64,000 nt of DNA from Anniella stebbinsi (GCA_029215795.1 JARDYH010000001.1:295250654-295314653), one strand, 5' to 3'; positions 54,462-64,000 are shown, counted from the first letter of the stretch. Program-made: numbers and translations. Notes: generated by a model not told the origin, from the letters alone.

Positions 54462-55844
54462 GTCAGTGCACATCCCTACATAAAAGTATCACATTTGGTA
54501 TATTCAAAGTACAGTGTATTCAAACAATTATTACAAACTGAATTTATTTTATTTTTTTTACTTTATTTGGTAACAAGTGGAGCTACAAGCTCCTGAACTG
54601 TAAGGAAAACCTGAACTGTAAAGAACTTCTTTGGTTTTGCCAGTTTATAAGGAACAGGCAAAAATGATTTTCTTAAAAAACAGAAGAAACCATCAACATT
54701 AGTAACAAAGAAACACATTTCTCTGCTAGTCCTCCACAGTGTCAAGCAGATATAAAGCATCCATTCCCATAAAAAGGAGGGGAAAAAGGGGGGGGGGAAA
54801 CAAGATTCAATAAATAGACATGACATTTAATGAGACTCCTTCTCTGAGCTATAGCTATCACTATCAGTTTCAGTCTCTGCTTCTGCTTCATTATGTTTGT
54901 CATCATCATAGTTATCATGGACTTCTGAAAACTGAAGGTTTGCCCGATTGAAACAAGCTTCTCTACCCTTTCACATGTCAGTTTATTTCTTGATTTGGTG
55001 TGAGTGTTCCCAAACATAGACCAGATTCTTTCACATGCTGCATGCAGCAGATGGAGGAATCTGAAGAAGGCGAGAAGCAAGAGGAGACAGAGGCTGTGTT
55101 GTGCAAAGACCTTGCCACCATGTTGTAGGAGGGATATGTTTGGCAGAATCCCAGACTGCATTCCTGGTCCAAATCCCTGAAGATGTTCTGTATTCTGCAA
55201 CATTTGAAAGTACTTTTCCAACATCAAGTCCTAAGTGTGATGCTTATTTTGTAACCCAGTCAAATGCAGTAGCAGTGCTATCAGCACTGATATTTCCACC
55301 TTTGACCCTTGGATCCAACAGATTTGCAGCAGCATGAATTGGATGGCAACAAAATTTTTCCATTTTTTAAATAAAATCTTTCACTTTACTTTCTTCTGTA
55401 GTTGTAAATGGAGATACACTGAGTTTCTCAAGAACAGTTGTTTTTATCTTGGCCATTTGGTAAGGAATTTCTGATAAAAGTGCACTGTCTGATTCAGTTG
55501 CAGTGGTTGCTGAAGAAATTGGCTTTAGAATCTTCAAGGAATTCTGTAGCTGAACCCAGAAGACATCTTCATCAAGTACAGTGTTCCTTACACTCTTGGG
55601 TACTTTAAGATCCTCAACTATTACTGTTTCTTGAAGAGCTTCTTTGTTTTTTTAGTAAACTTTCAAAGGAGATCACCACTCCACCCCACCGAGTTTTACT
55701 ACAAAGCTTCAGTGTCACTATTTAATTCTTTGCATTTTTTCTACTTGCTTCTTGAAAACTGCAGCTACAATATGAGTAGCTTTTACATGCTTTATAACTT
55801 CTTTTGCTCTTCTATAGATCCTTTGAAGGGTGTCCAGTTTCATA

Positions 55845-56090
55845 ACGAACTTATCTACACACGCAGGATAAAACATTTTGAAAACATTTTGAAAACTGTA
55901 TATGGAATGTGTCCTTGGCCCCAACAGTTCTCAAAACTGTCAGCCTATCTACACTACTGCTTTAAAACAGTTTAAAATGGTTTAAAACGGTTTGTAACAG
56001 TTTTGAGAACTGTGGAGGCCCAGGACACACTCCATATACAGTTTTCAAAACATTTTCAAAGTGTTTTATCCTGCGTGTGTAGATAGGCTC
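55845..56090. mobile_element. Inverted dimer of family C MITE inside the transposase gene
   Basis: 55941-56088 is a complete family C copy (CCTATCTACACTACTGC to GCGTGTGTAGATAGG). 55845-55940 is an inverted copy of its 3' half (TATCTACACACGCAGGATAA, TTCCATATACAG complement). Together they form a near-palindrome ending TATCTACACACGC / GCGTGTGTAGATA. It splits the reading frame after LLLNDI. Confidence 0.8.
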
Positions 56091-56208
56091 TATATCATTA
56101 AGAAGCAAGTTTAGCCCATGAGATGCACATCCTATTGAAGTAATATGTGGATAATTATCCATTATGATCTCCAATGCTGCTTTCATATTACTTGCATTGT
56201 CAGTCAGA

Positions 56209-57291
56209 TGTTGGACTGATGCCTCTGGCCTAGTGAATGGAAAGCTGAAGAATTGGAGATTGTTTTGAGAAAGTCTGTGTCTCTGTTAGCTTATCATCTG
56301 TCTCTGGTTCTCACAGGAAGTTGCTAGCCTTGAGCTAGATAGTTTTCTTGGGAACGAAGAGTGTTTGGAAAAGGTGGGGGGCTGTCTTGCAAGCTATCAC
56401 TCACGTTGTGGCATCATCAAGAGGAGGTTGAACTGTGCCACCCTGTTGGCACATGGGTTTGGTTTACAGGTCTGTCTGTCAAGTGGCTTGGAATAAGCCA
56501 GGTCTCCAGTATATAAGAGGGATGAGCAAAGGGGGAGGACCTTTGCTAGAGATCATTGGTTCAACGCTTGGCATGAAACCCCTCATGTTTGGATTCTATC
56601 TGTTTGGAGATTTTGGAAGCACTCTGTACATGCTCATCTTCATTTGCTATTTGGATTTGGAATTTCTAAGGACTGTGCCATGGAAAGTGCTCTGGGGCTT
56701 TTCATAGACTTGGACTTATGTTTGCTCAGGATCGTGTGTTCTATGGCCTGCGAGAGAGCTTCTCTTCATGGAGCCAAAGTTACGGGTGAAGGGAAGTTTC
56801 CTGAGCAGGCCGTTGCGAGAGAGCCTCCCTCAGAGCCTTTGTTACAGGTGGGGGGTTTCCTGGGTCAAGAAGTTTGTTCCCTGGCATCTTGCTTACTTTG
56901 ATCTACTCAGTGCTTCTGGCAGACTGGGAGATTAGTGCAAGATGGATCTGTCTGTGCTGGGCTTCATGCATCCCAGTGCTGGAGCTTTTCCTTGGGCTCT
57001 GGTCCTGTTCTTGATGGGTCAGTGTGTTTCACGACTGCTAATTGCTCAGATAGGACTTGGTCTATCCCTACACTTCTTCCCCCGAGTGATTACTGTTCTG
57101 GATCATGTCAAGCCTTTGGAGCCTAAAGCTGGCTGGTCTTCATCAGCTTTACGTGGACATATGCAAAAATATAACTGTCATGCTTGAATTCCATGTGATT
57201 TCACAATAAAAGGAGTCTCACCGTCTTGAGTGTCTTGTCAGTTTGCCTAACTTCATGAGGGAAGGCCTGGGGGTTGGGCAAGTTCACGACA
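56209..57291 (+). mobile_element. Probable solo LTR in the transposase gene
   Basis: About 1.08 kb that interrupts the transposase frame between VFALL and TDNASN. It starts TGTTGGACTG and ends TTCACGACA (TG..CA form), has a TATA-like CCAGTATATAAGAGG near 56510, and a polyadenylation signal CACAATAAAAGG near 57203 followed by a GT-rich stretch, in the order expected of an LTR read on the plus strand. No internal genes or second LTR are nearby. Target duplication is uncertain (GTCAG/GACAG is the nearest match), so boundaries may be off by a few bases. Confidence 0.65.
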
Positions 57292-58775
57292 GTAGCAAAG
57301 CAAATACTTTACCACTCCCAATTTGCTGTAGGACTTCACATATTGTACCCCTGATATACTCTGCAGTATGTCTGTTCTCTCCTGTTTCAATGCTTCTGTA
57401 AAAAACTGGTTGAGGTGTTGTTATCAAAAAATTTATAATTCCTTCTTCTCTCACATTTGTCCATCCATCTGTAAGTAGTGCAAGACACAGTGCTTTGTTG
57501 AGTTTTCCTTGCACAGATTCCATTACACATTCATATTCTGACTCTAAAAGAGGCTTGCTCAACGAATGTATACTGGGCAAAAGGTATGATGGTCTTAATA
57601 ATTTAAAAGCTTCCTGCAAGTATGTATTTTCGGTGATTGACAATGGAGTTCCAGAAGAATATATTGCTCTTGCAAGAGCTTGATCAATTTTTTCCTGATC
57701 TTCAGATGTCATCTTGTCTACAAATGAAGCTATTGAGTATTTTTTGGATGCAGTTGGTTTCAATATTTGTTTACTTGAAGATGCTGCTGATGGGACAACA
57801 CTTTGTGATGATGCTGATGTTACAGATGGAGCAGAAAGAGGACTTCTTGAATGGGAACGTTGAGGAAAGCTATGTGTACTTTCATCATTATGGTCCTCCT
57901 CCCTTAGATCCATGAAGGATTTTTTAATATCTACTAGATACTCGATACATACAAGAATGTGTTTTGTCATCCTAGTAGCATTTGGAAATGCATATTTCAT
58001 TTGACAGTATTTGCAAATCACATTTTTTTTCTCAGAAGAACTTGTAGTGTGGAAATGCGTCCCTATGCTAGATGTTGGTCTCACCATTTTCCTGAGGGGG
58101 GTGGGGAGAAAATAATTTAGTGGCTAGCTTGCAAGTAAACACTAAACTATGGTTGGGGGGCAATAAAGAATAAGATTAGTAGGAATTAAATTATGATTTA
58201 CATAAGGGTTATGAAAATAAACTAATGTAGCTAAAATATGGTTTAATTTTCTGAAATCAGATAAATTTAAACTCTTACCTTTCAATTACGTATATTTTCA
58301 GCTCCCTTTTGTTGCTCTGTACTTTCTTCCAGTCCTTTGTGGCCTAGACTAGTCAAGACCAGAGGACAGAACCACCCACAAGCAAAAAAGAAACTGAAAC
58401 CTCTTCCCTTCTCTTGTGACAATGGCAGTGCCCCCTAGAGACAGAAATGCATATTGCTTTTGTATTTGACAGTTGTAGTCTCTCAGTTTGCAATCTAGGA
58501 CTTGCTTGTCCTTGGTGCACAGAAATTGTAATAAGCTGATACTGTAAATAGTTTTTAGAAAACATTTGGAGAAGTAATATATGAACACCTTGTCTTAAAC
58601 ATGTTATTCATCATGCTAATCGAAAACATTCCATAATCTATTTTTTCGACATTTTTTTCAATTGTTCCGATTTTTCGGAAACCTCCCCAAAAAAGCCTTT
58701 GGGGGAAAAAAACGGAAAAAAACTGTTTTTTTCCTGATTTTTTTCTGTTTTTTTTCCCGGACTTTCACATCTCTA

Positions 58776-59099
58776 CATATACCAGGGAAACCTTTCTTTT
58801 GACTGTTGGTCTGTTGTAATACTGTATAAGCACTTATTTTACTGGGATGAGTGTGGTACTGCACAGTGGGGTGTTTTTTTCTTCTATATTTTTAACAGAG
58901 TAATCCTCAGTTCACAATCAGATGATACATTCAAACATTACCCCCTCTCCCACCCTTAAACAACACAAAACATACTCAGGGTGGTGGTGATATACTTCAG
59001 AGTCAGTGCCATGGCCATTCTCATCCTTTTGGCTGCAAATACTGATCCTGGGATGTGATCTCAGGCACCCTTGCACAGTAACCTTCCAATATGAAGTGT
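58776..59099. other. Single-copy DNA
   Basis: Nothing recognised to the right of the hAT terminus. Confidence 0.4.
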
Positions 59100-59412
59100 C
59101 GAATCTCTTTCAGCTCAAGGGCCAAAATCCATTTTGGAGAAGCTTTCGGGGACTGCATTGCAGGGATGGGCAGGGTGGTTGAAGGCAAAAGGGGCTGGTG
59201 CCAAAGGCAAAGTATGGGGCAAAACAACCAGCATTTAAAGCTCTTTGTGTCAGTAACCAAGCCTTATTTCATTCTTATAAGATGGCAGAAAATGCCCCAA
59301 AGCAGGAAAACCACCAATAATAGTGGGGGGAGGGAAAGGGGTGTGGCCATGATCTGGGGGAACTTCTGAGGGCCAGATTTGGCCCATAGGCCTGAGGTTG
59401 GACACACCACTG
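59100..59412. mobile_element. hAT-like MITE, probable
   Basis: The right side GAGGGCCAGATTTGGCCCAT, AGGCCTGAGGTTGGACACAC, CACTG has the form of a hAT-type end (inverse CAGTGGTGTGTCCAACCTC). On the left CAGCTCAAGGGCCAAAATCC is a decayed counterpart. Confidence 0.45.
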
Positions 59413-59457
59413 TAACAGGTTTGGATCTACTAATAACATTTTTATAGGGATGGAAAG

Positions 59458-59690
59458 CCAGTGTGGTGTAGTGGTTAAAGTGTTACACTGGGAGTCCGGA
59501 GATCCAGGTTCTAGACCCCACTCGACCTTGGAAGCTCACTGGGTGACTTTGGGCCACTCACGGACTTTCAGCCCAACCTACCTCACAGGGTTGTTGTTGT
59601 GAGGATAATATGGAGAGGAGGAGTATTATGTAAGCTGCATTGGGTTCCTTGGAGGAAAAAGGCAGGCTATAAATGCAATAAATAAATAAG
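59458..59690 (+). mobile_element. CORE-type tRNA-derived SINE, best copy
   Basis: A box TGGTGTAGTGG (59464-59474) and B box GGTTCTAGACC (59507-59517) with tRNA-like spacing. Core CTCACTGGGTGACTTTGGGC, CCTCACAGGGTTGTTGTTGT and GAGGATAATATGGAGAGGAG; tail GGCAGGCTATAAATGCAATA followed by AATAAATAA. The core resembles MIR/CORE-SINEs. No clear duplication. Confidence 0.9.
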
Positions 59691-61542
59691 TCACCTGAGC
59701 TAGAGTTTAGCCTGTGTTGATTCCCTGCATGGCAGATTGGGACATCAGAAGGGAACAACATAGAAATGCTGCCTATTTTGCCAGAGAGGGGATGGGGGCA
59801 GGGTTTTCCCCCTGTGTCACATTATCATTGGTGGGACGCCTCTGCCAAAGTACCAAATTGGGAGTTTTATTGGACCTGCCATAAAACCATGCCTCTCAAT
59901 TCACTCAAACAGTAGAGAAATGTTCGGAAGCAGAAAGAAAGACAAAAACATGTTCTCCTGTTAAAGCATGAACAGAGAACTAGATGGATATAAACACGGA
60001 GGTCCCTTTGAATGATTGCGCAGAGGGGCAGGGGAGGGCAGGGGCTCTTGATACAGGGGTACAGGCACGTTACTTTCTGAGTGCCACTGTAGTAGCTAGC
60101 TTGCCAGAGGAGGGAGCTGCTGACATGTTACCTGTTGGATTTAAGTACCACTGGGGATCACCAGAGGGTGCTGTTGCAACCAGTTAGCAGGGGTCAGGCA
60201 ATACCAGGGGCCAAAATGATATTCTACCTGGTCCTACAAGGTTCCTGGCTCTGATTTTGCTACAAACTCTGAGCAAGTTGTTGGCTGGATCTGTGTCTAG
60301 CAGCTACATCTCCTCCCCCCGCCCTTCTAGAGTAGGTGCAGAGGGCTCGATCCTGATTGAGAACCATAGTGTGAGAGGTATGTCTGTGTGTGTGTTTTAA
60401 GAACTGGATTGGGGCCCCTGTGTCTTCTCTATAGTAAAAATGGAGAGAGAGAAAAGACATAGCTGCTAGACACAAAGTAATGTCTGTTTGGGCCCTAATA
60501 CAGTAAGAGACGCTTTCAGACTCCCTGCTTATCAGTTTTACAGATTGACTGTTTCCCAATGCTTTTACTTGCTGGGTAGTACCTGTTTGCCTCCAGACCA
60601 CCCGCCCTGACACATCCATACCTGTGGCAACTTAACATCACAGTGCACAGCTTTGTAAAGGGCTGCCAAGTGTGGAATCGGATCTGGATTGTCCCAAAGC
60701 GTTGGAATTTCCAGATCTGCGATTTTAATTTTGACTGCCTTCTGTGCCAAAGCTGCATTCGGCTGCATTTTCCACAGTTGGCTCCAAAGTTGGCGATGGC
60801 CTATAGCTGCTTTATTATATCAAGCATTATCCTTTAAAAGGGTTTATGATGGCACATGCTTGCTCTGTTTATACATGTTACAAAATGTATATGGTATGTG
60901 GCTAAAATTAGCTTCCCCGAGCTATGGCAATATATCTTTCTGGAGTCAAGAAAACGGCATGATCTCTAGGAGGTTAACAACAAAGAACTGGAAACTAGAT
61001 GGCAGTATGAACTAGTCCTTAAAGTGTCTCTGCGATCAAACGTTGTGATGACGCATGCTCTTTGGAGGAATTTGGAAGAAAACATAGAACTTTGCATAAG
61101 TTTTGCATGAGCACCCAAATTCCCCCCCCCCCCTTTAAAGACAACTCAGAGGACCAAAAGTTCATGTAGATTTATTTACTTAGACTAAGCATTACAATGT
61201 GTTCTCCTTTAACAAACAGTGGGGAGAAATAACAGGATCGGAAATGCAAATCCCAGGAGTACTAACAAACACAACTGAACTAGTAAAATCATGCACATTT
61301 GGGACCACAGTGCTTTATTGTTAGTGATAGAGCGATAGGAGAAGATGATGATGATTCCAGATGATAACCAAAAAGCATTTTGGGGGTCAACTTTGTATTA
61401 GCACTGTACTGATTTTGTAGCAGTTCTTCATGTTCTAGTCTCTATAAATTAACATTACCCCCTCTTTGGTTTGGAAGCATCTACTATTGCCCCCTGGACC
61501 TTCAAGGAAGGGCAGGAAAGAGGTCTCAAGAACATATTAAAA
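59691..61542. other. Mostly single-copy DNA
   Basis: 60610-61120 is listed separately as a candidate conserved element. C-run at 61123-61132. No gene is recognised. Confidence 0.4.
60610..61120. other. Candidate conserved noncoding element
   Basis: A 500-bp repeat-free block with TTTATTATATCAAGCATTAT, GGGTTTATGATGGCACATGC, AACAACAAAGAACTGG (SOX-like), and CGTTGTGATGACGCATGC. Overlapping open stretches of 64-108 codons resemble no protein. Inference from texture. Confidence 0.25.
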
Positions 61543-61672
61543 TGGGGGAGGCAACCTGATGCCCTCCAGATGTTTTGAACAACTCCAATAATCCCTTAGC
61601 AACAGACATGCTAGCTGGGACTGATGGGAATTGTAGTTCAAAACATCTGGAGGACATTAGGCTGTCAACCCC
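61543..61672. mobile_element. Short foldback MITE, family B
   Basis: GATGCCCTCCAGATGTTTTG and CAAAACATCTGGAGGACATT are inverted partners. The core has TGCTAGCTGGGACTGATGGG and AATTGTAGTTC. Termini GGGGGAGGCAACC and GTCAACCCCTG are imperfect. Confidence 0.7.
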
Positions 61673-61989
61673 TGGACTAAAGGGAGAATAAATAGAGCTA
61701 AGTGTGGCCAGGCCTGGCCAGTACCTGAATGGTTAAAAAATGCATAACTAATCAACTACAGTCTTTGTTATTGATGGCCCTGTGCTAGAGGTGCCAGGCT
61801 CATTATTAGGTACCTCCCCTACACAGTGGCTAGATATAATTCATGATAAGAACCAGTTACGGATCAGATGAGATAATTGCTCTTATCCCCTTCCATTACA
61901 TGTATAACCCAGTGCGTACAAATGTAGCCAAATAAAAATACCATTAATTTAACTGAATGTAATCACCTCAAAAATGGAGTGAAATATAG
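61673..61989. other. Single-copy DNA
   Basis: Nothing recognised. Confidence 0.4.
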
Positions 61990-62095
61990 AAGTTTGATCT
62001 AGATATTCTCATAATTAGAGTAGACCCAATAAAATCAATTATTTTGATGGATCTACTCTAAGCATAAGTACATCTTGATCCAGTCCATTGGGTTT
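61990..62095. mobile_element. Family D-like MITE
   Basis: TAGAGTAGACCCAATAAAAT answered by TGATGGATCTACTCTA; further CTTGATCCAGTCCATTGGGT. Palindromic about 62042. Confidence 0.5.
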
Positions 62096-63302
62096 ACTAT
62101 AGATTAACAGTAGACACAAATAATAAATAAATGTGTTTAGTCTGTGGTTGCATTTTCCTCTTTTCTTAGTGTAAATAAAAAAGGTATTATTATCTCAACA
62201 ACCTTGTGACGAATATTCTCATTATTCCCTGAGCTTACTGGAGGCACTAGCCCTGGATGACTTAGAAAATTCTAAGAGTGCTTCCTGCGGTGAGGGGGTT
62301 GTAAAAACTTTTTCTTACTGGTGGAGATGCCAAGTTTCTACTTGAGACATTATACTGGAAATGTATGAAATGGATGCACATCCTGATGTTCTTAGAGGAT
62401 CCAACCCTCTCCCTTGGATGCAATTCAGTACTGTTATTGATGTGACAATGCTGCCATCAATACACATGGTGCCTTTGTGAGTATAGTGTGTGAGAAAAGA
62501 TACTTCAGCCATCACTAAAATTAGTTTAAGAGCAAAATTCACGTGTAGTTAACGGGATTCAAGACATCGTGATTGACCTCAACTAATCGTAGTATAAATC
62601 CCAGTAGAAAAATTTGGTTTGGTTTCTATAATACCAAAAAATGTGGCTGCACTTTAGTACCGATTTTTACTTTCATATCCATTTATTATTAATTTTTTAT
62701 CAAAGAATGAACTGATAAAGCCTGGCACGATGAAATACATCAGCCGACAAGCAACTATCCTTATGTCCTCTAAGATAGGCTGGCACTAATCAATTTATAT
62801 TGTTTAATGGCAGGTGCAATTTCAAGGTGCCCTACCCTTTATGATATGATTCTAATCTCTGTCGAGTCCTGTCATTCCGGTTTCACTTTTCTTTGAAACA
62901 ATTACAAAGTCACATTTGTGTCATTACAATCTCTGGGTCACATTCTTCAGGCTCAGAAGTCAAAGTTTGCTTTAAGTTCTGTGAAAATGTTGGCCCTAGC
63001 AATGTCTGGATTTTGGTGATAAAACAACCACTACATTTTCCTGTCCTTATGGCTGTCAACTGATGATTCCTCCTCAAACTGGAGGAAGGTATCAAGTGGG
63101 TTGCCTGCTGCATGGTTTAGTCCTGGACTCTGTACTTCAACATTTGTGTTAATGACCTGGGGAAAGATGAGGTGGCCAGCTCTTCTTTTGCTGCTCAGCC
63201 TATGGTAAGTAGTAAAAGTGTTAAACAATAAAAGTGTTGGGGGTATATCAGGAGCCCCTCCTTTCCTTCACATACCCCCCAAGGCAAAAATGTAGACCAG
63301 GG
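62096..63302. other. Repeat-poor DNA
   Basis: Includes the candidate conserved element 62520-62960. No exon is recognised. Confidence 0.4.
62520..62960. other. Candidate conserved noncoding element
   Basis: Repeat-free, AT-rich, with CCTCAACTAATCGTAGTATA, TTATTATTAATTTTTTATCA, CACTAATCAATTTATATTGT, TTCTTTGAAACAATTACAAA and GGCAGGTG (E-box) clustered. The texture fits a developmental enhancer. Inference only. Confidence 0.28.
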
Positions 63303-63358
63303 CACACACTTTTGATTTGTTTTTGTTTTGATGCTATACGATTTTACTCTATTACTAC
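63303..63358. repeat. Direct duplication, copy 1
   Basis: CTTTTGATTTGTTTTTGTTT and TTTACTCTATTACTA recur at 63810-63864 with a few differences (GCTATACGAT against GCTGTATGGC). Confidence 0.85.
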
Positions 63359-63365
63359 TAGTAGT

Positions 63366-63760
63366 AATAGTAGTTTATTGTTGTAACCACAGGCCATAAC
63401 ACAGTGGGCCTGTTCAGAAGAAACCTTAAACCCTGCTGTTTAAGGCTTTTGGTTAGGCAGCAGGGTTTAAGGTGTCTTGTGCAATGTGTTTTGCTAAACC
63501 CTGGTCACTTTCTAACTCCAGTCAAACTCTCTGCAGCAGAGTTAGCGACTCTAACCATGGCTTAAAGTGTTGTGTGGGACATCACGACTTGTGGTTAGTG
63601 TGAACCCCAGAGAACCACAGTTTCGCTAACCGCAGAGCCTGAAGTGTTGTCTGAACAGGCCCACTGAAATAATAAAACATATAAACATCATGCATAAAAA
63701 CAACAGCAGTTAATTACTAAAATCCAAATAAAAATCCTAAATATCTAACTGTGGTTATGG
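63366..63760 (-). mobile_element. LINE 3' tail fragment split by a MITE
   Basis: TAGTTTATTGTTGTAACCAC before the MITE and AATAATAAAACATATAAACA after it read on the minus strand like an L2/CR1-type tail, comparable with 33690-33760. Confidence 0.4.
63405..63662. mobile_element. Foldback MITE with GGGCCTGTTCAGA terminus
   Basis: Left GGGCCTGTTCAGA and right TCTGAACAGGCCC are exact 13-bp inverted repeats. The interior has several near-copies of TTAAACCCTG, GGTTAG and CTAACC in both orientations. 258 bp. The flanks give no clear duplication. Confidence 0.85.
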
Positions 63761-63809
63761 CTATAATGAAGGCAATCCTGGAACTAAAACTAATCCTAGA
63801 CTACCAGTG

Positions 63810-63864
63810 CACATGCTTTTGATTTGTTTTTGTTTTGATGCTGTATGGCTTTACTCTATTACTA
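63810..63864. repeat. Direct duplication, copy 2
   Basis: Second copy of 63303-63358, 507 bp downstream. Confidence 0.85.
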
Positions 63865-64000
63865 GCTTGACACGTGCAGACCATCCGTGTGCTAGTACTT
63901 TATTGCTCAGTACTATATTTTCCCGGGTTTTCTGTGGGTGCCCATAAAAGCTGGGAGTGAGGCCGACCAGGATTCCATTGGACTCCCCAACCCTCAGGCA
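63865..64000. other. Unassigned window end
   Basis: Nothing recognised. Confidence 0.35.

Larger units (their letters stand above)
51156..54478. mobile_element. Giant foldback (palindromic) hAT-type element, 3.3 kb
   Basis: Termini TAGGGGTGTGCA and TGCACATCCCTA, with the perfect 8-bp duplication CATAAAAG at 51148-51155 and 54479-54486. The left arm (51156-52646) and right arm (52967-54478) are inverted copies of about 1.5 kb with very few differences. The spacer is about 320 bp. Each arm has a GATCC pentamer block, then degenerate tandem units of roughly 140-190 bp (shared TATAACTTTGTCATTTTTAA, ATGAAACTTTGCCACATTGT, GGTGGTACCTTGGGACC, AAATTTCAGAAA, GTGGCAATTAATTTT), and a 28-bp minisatellite. 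No transposase domain is recognised. It sits near one end of an older hAT. Confidence 0.95.
54828..58087 (-). pseudogene. BED-finger hAT transposase (broken, three pieces)
   Basis: A DNA-transposon transposase that would bind and cut element ends. Piece 1 (58087-57293) starts at an ATG. Residues 25, 28, 43 and 47 (C-x2-C, H-x3-C) form a BED-type zinc finger, a Ser-rich linker follows (78-115), and LLTDGWTN at 204-211 carries the first hAT catalytic Asp. Piece 2 (56208 to about 56098) has TDNASNMKAAL with the second Asp and IGCASHGLNLLLNDI. Piece 3 (about 55844-54828) has LQRIYRRAKEVIKHV, then several frame changes and stops, then RIWSMFGNTHTKSRNKLTCE, the hAT C-terminal dimerisation domain, ending near a SSEKESH stop. 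A probable solo LTR separates pieces 1 and 2, and a MITE dimer separates 2 and 3. Not functional. Family is confident; subfamily is not. Confidence 0.9.
50955..58775 (-). mobile_element. Autonomous-type hAT transposon, inactivated and nested
   Basis: Left end TAGAGATGTAAAATTCCTGG and inverted right end TAGAGATGTGAAAGTCCGGG match at about 16 of 20. Between them, on the minus strand, lies a hAT transposase pseudogene (54828-58087). The 7.8-kb span includes a giant palindrome (51156-54478), an inverted MITE dimer (55845-56090) and a probable solo LTR (56209-57291). Removing these leaves about 3.1 kb, normal for an autonomous hAT. Flanking 8-mers ACGTTACC and CATATACC agree at only about half of their positions, so the target duplication has decayed or one boundary is slightly off. 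Confidence 0.8.

Noticed and set aside
54563..54826. Separate gene at the left end of the hAT
   Set aside because: The open frame lies in the 3' untranslated part downstream of the hAT dimerisation domain and has no family.
59458..59530. A functional tRNA gene
   Set aside because: Box A and B are followed by a CORE-SINE body; related copies at 36571 and 42903 show the same arrangement.

Overview
The window looks like nuclear DNA of a squamate reptile (lizard-like). This is an inference from repeat content: L2-, CR1- and L1-clade LINE 3' ends, a LINE with a restriction-like endonuclease, CORE-type and tRNA-derived SINEs, very many hAT-type and some Harbinger-type foldback elements, CpG-poor background and long A/T/C runs. 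I found no host protein-coding exon, rRNA, functional tRNA or CRISPR array. It reads as intergenic or intronic DNA built up by layered transposon insertions, with a few repeat-poor islands that could be conserved noncoding elements.

Layout. 1-14 kb: mostly single-copy DNA with scattered small foldback elements, two copies of a 320-bp hAT MITE (called family A here), a CR1-like LINE end and L2-like LINE ends. 14-16.5 kb: end of a LINE with a restriction-like endonuclease, then a 915-bp hAT element carrying three tandem near-perfect palindromes. 16.5-27.5 kb: single-copy DNA, a 5'-truncated L1 with an 11-bp target duplication and an open frame, several foldback elements, a tRNA-derived SINE and a Harbinger-type MITE with TTA duplications. 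28-35 kb: mixed MITEs and LINE tails around a repeat-poor island. 35.8-37.2 kb: a tandem-unit foldback array split by a hAT element that itself holds a SINE. 37.8-44.2 kb: L2-like LINE ends, a family A copy and a CpG-rich MITE. 47-48 kb: a 320-bp MITE inserted exactly into another copy of itself. 50.3-58.8 kb is the centrepiece.

The centrepiece is one old autonomous hAT transposon (about 50955-58775). It encodes a broken BED-finger/hAT transposase on the minus strand. It has been interrupted by a 3.3-kb giant palindrome (51156-54478, perfect 8-bp duplication), an inverted dimer of a small MITE (55845-56090) and a probable solo LTR (56209-57291). Without these insertions the element is about 3.1 kb, a normal size for an autonomous hAT. 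The giant palindrome has arms of about 1.5 kb that are nearly identical, made of degenerate tandem units, ending in GATCC-pentamer arrays, and differing by one 28-bp minisatellite unit.

The recurring theme is hAT-type transposition: 8-bp target duplications, termini of the form TAGGGTGACC or TAGRGRTGTG, and a strong tendency to palindromic (foldback) structure. Family letters A-D are labels made for this report. Family assignments come from recognised motifs and structure, not from a database search.
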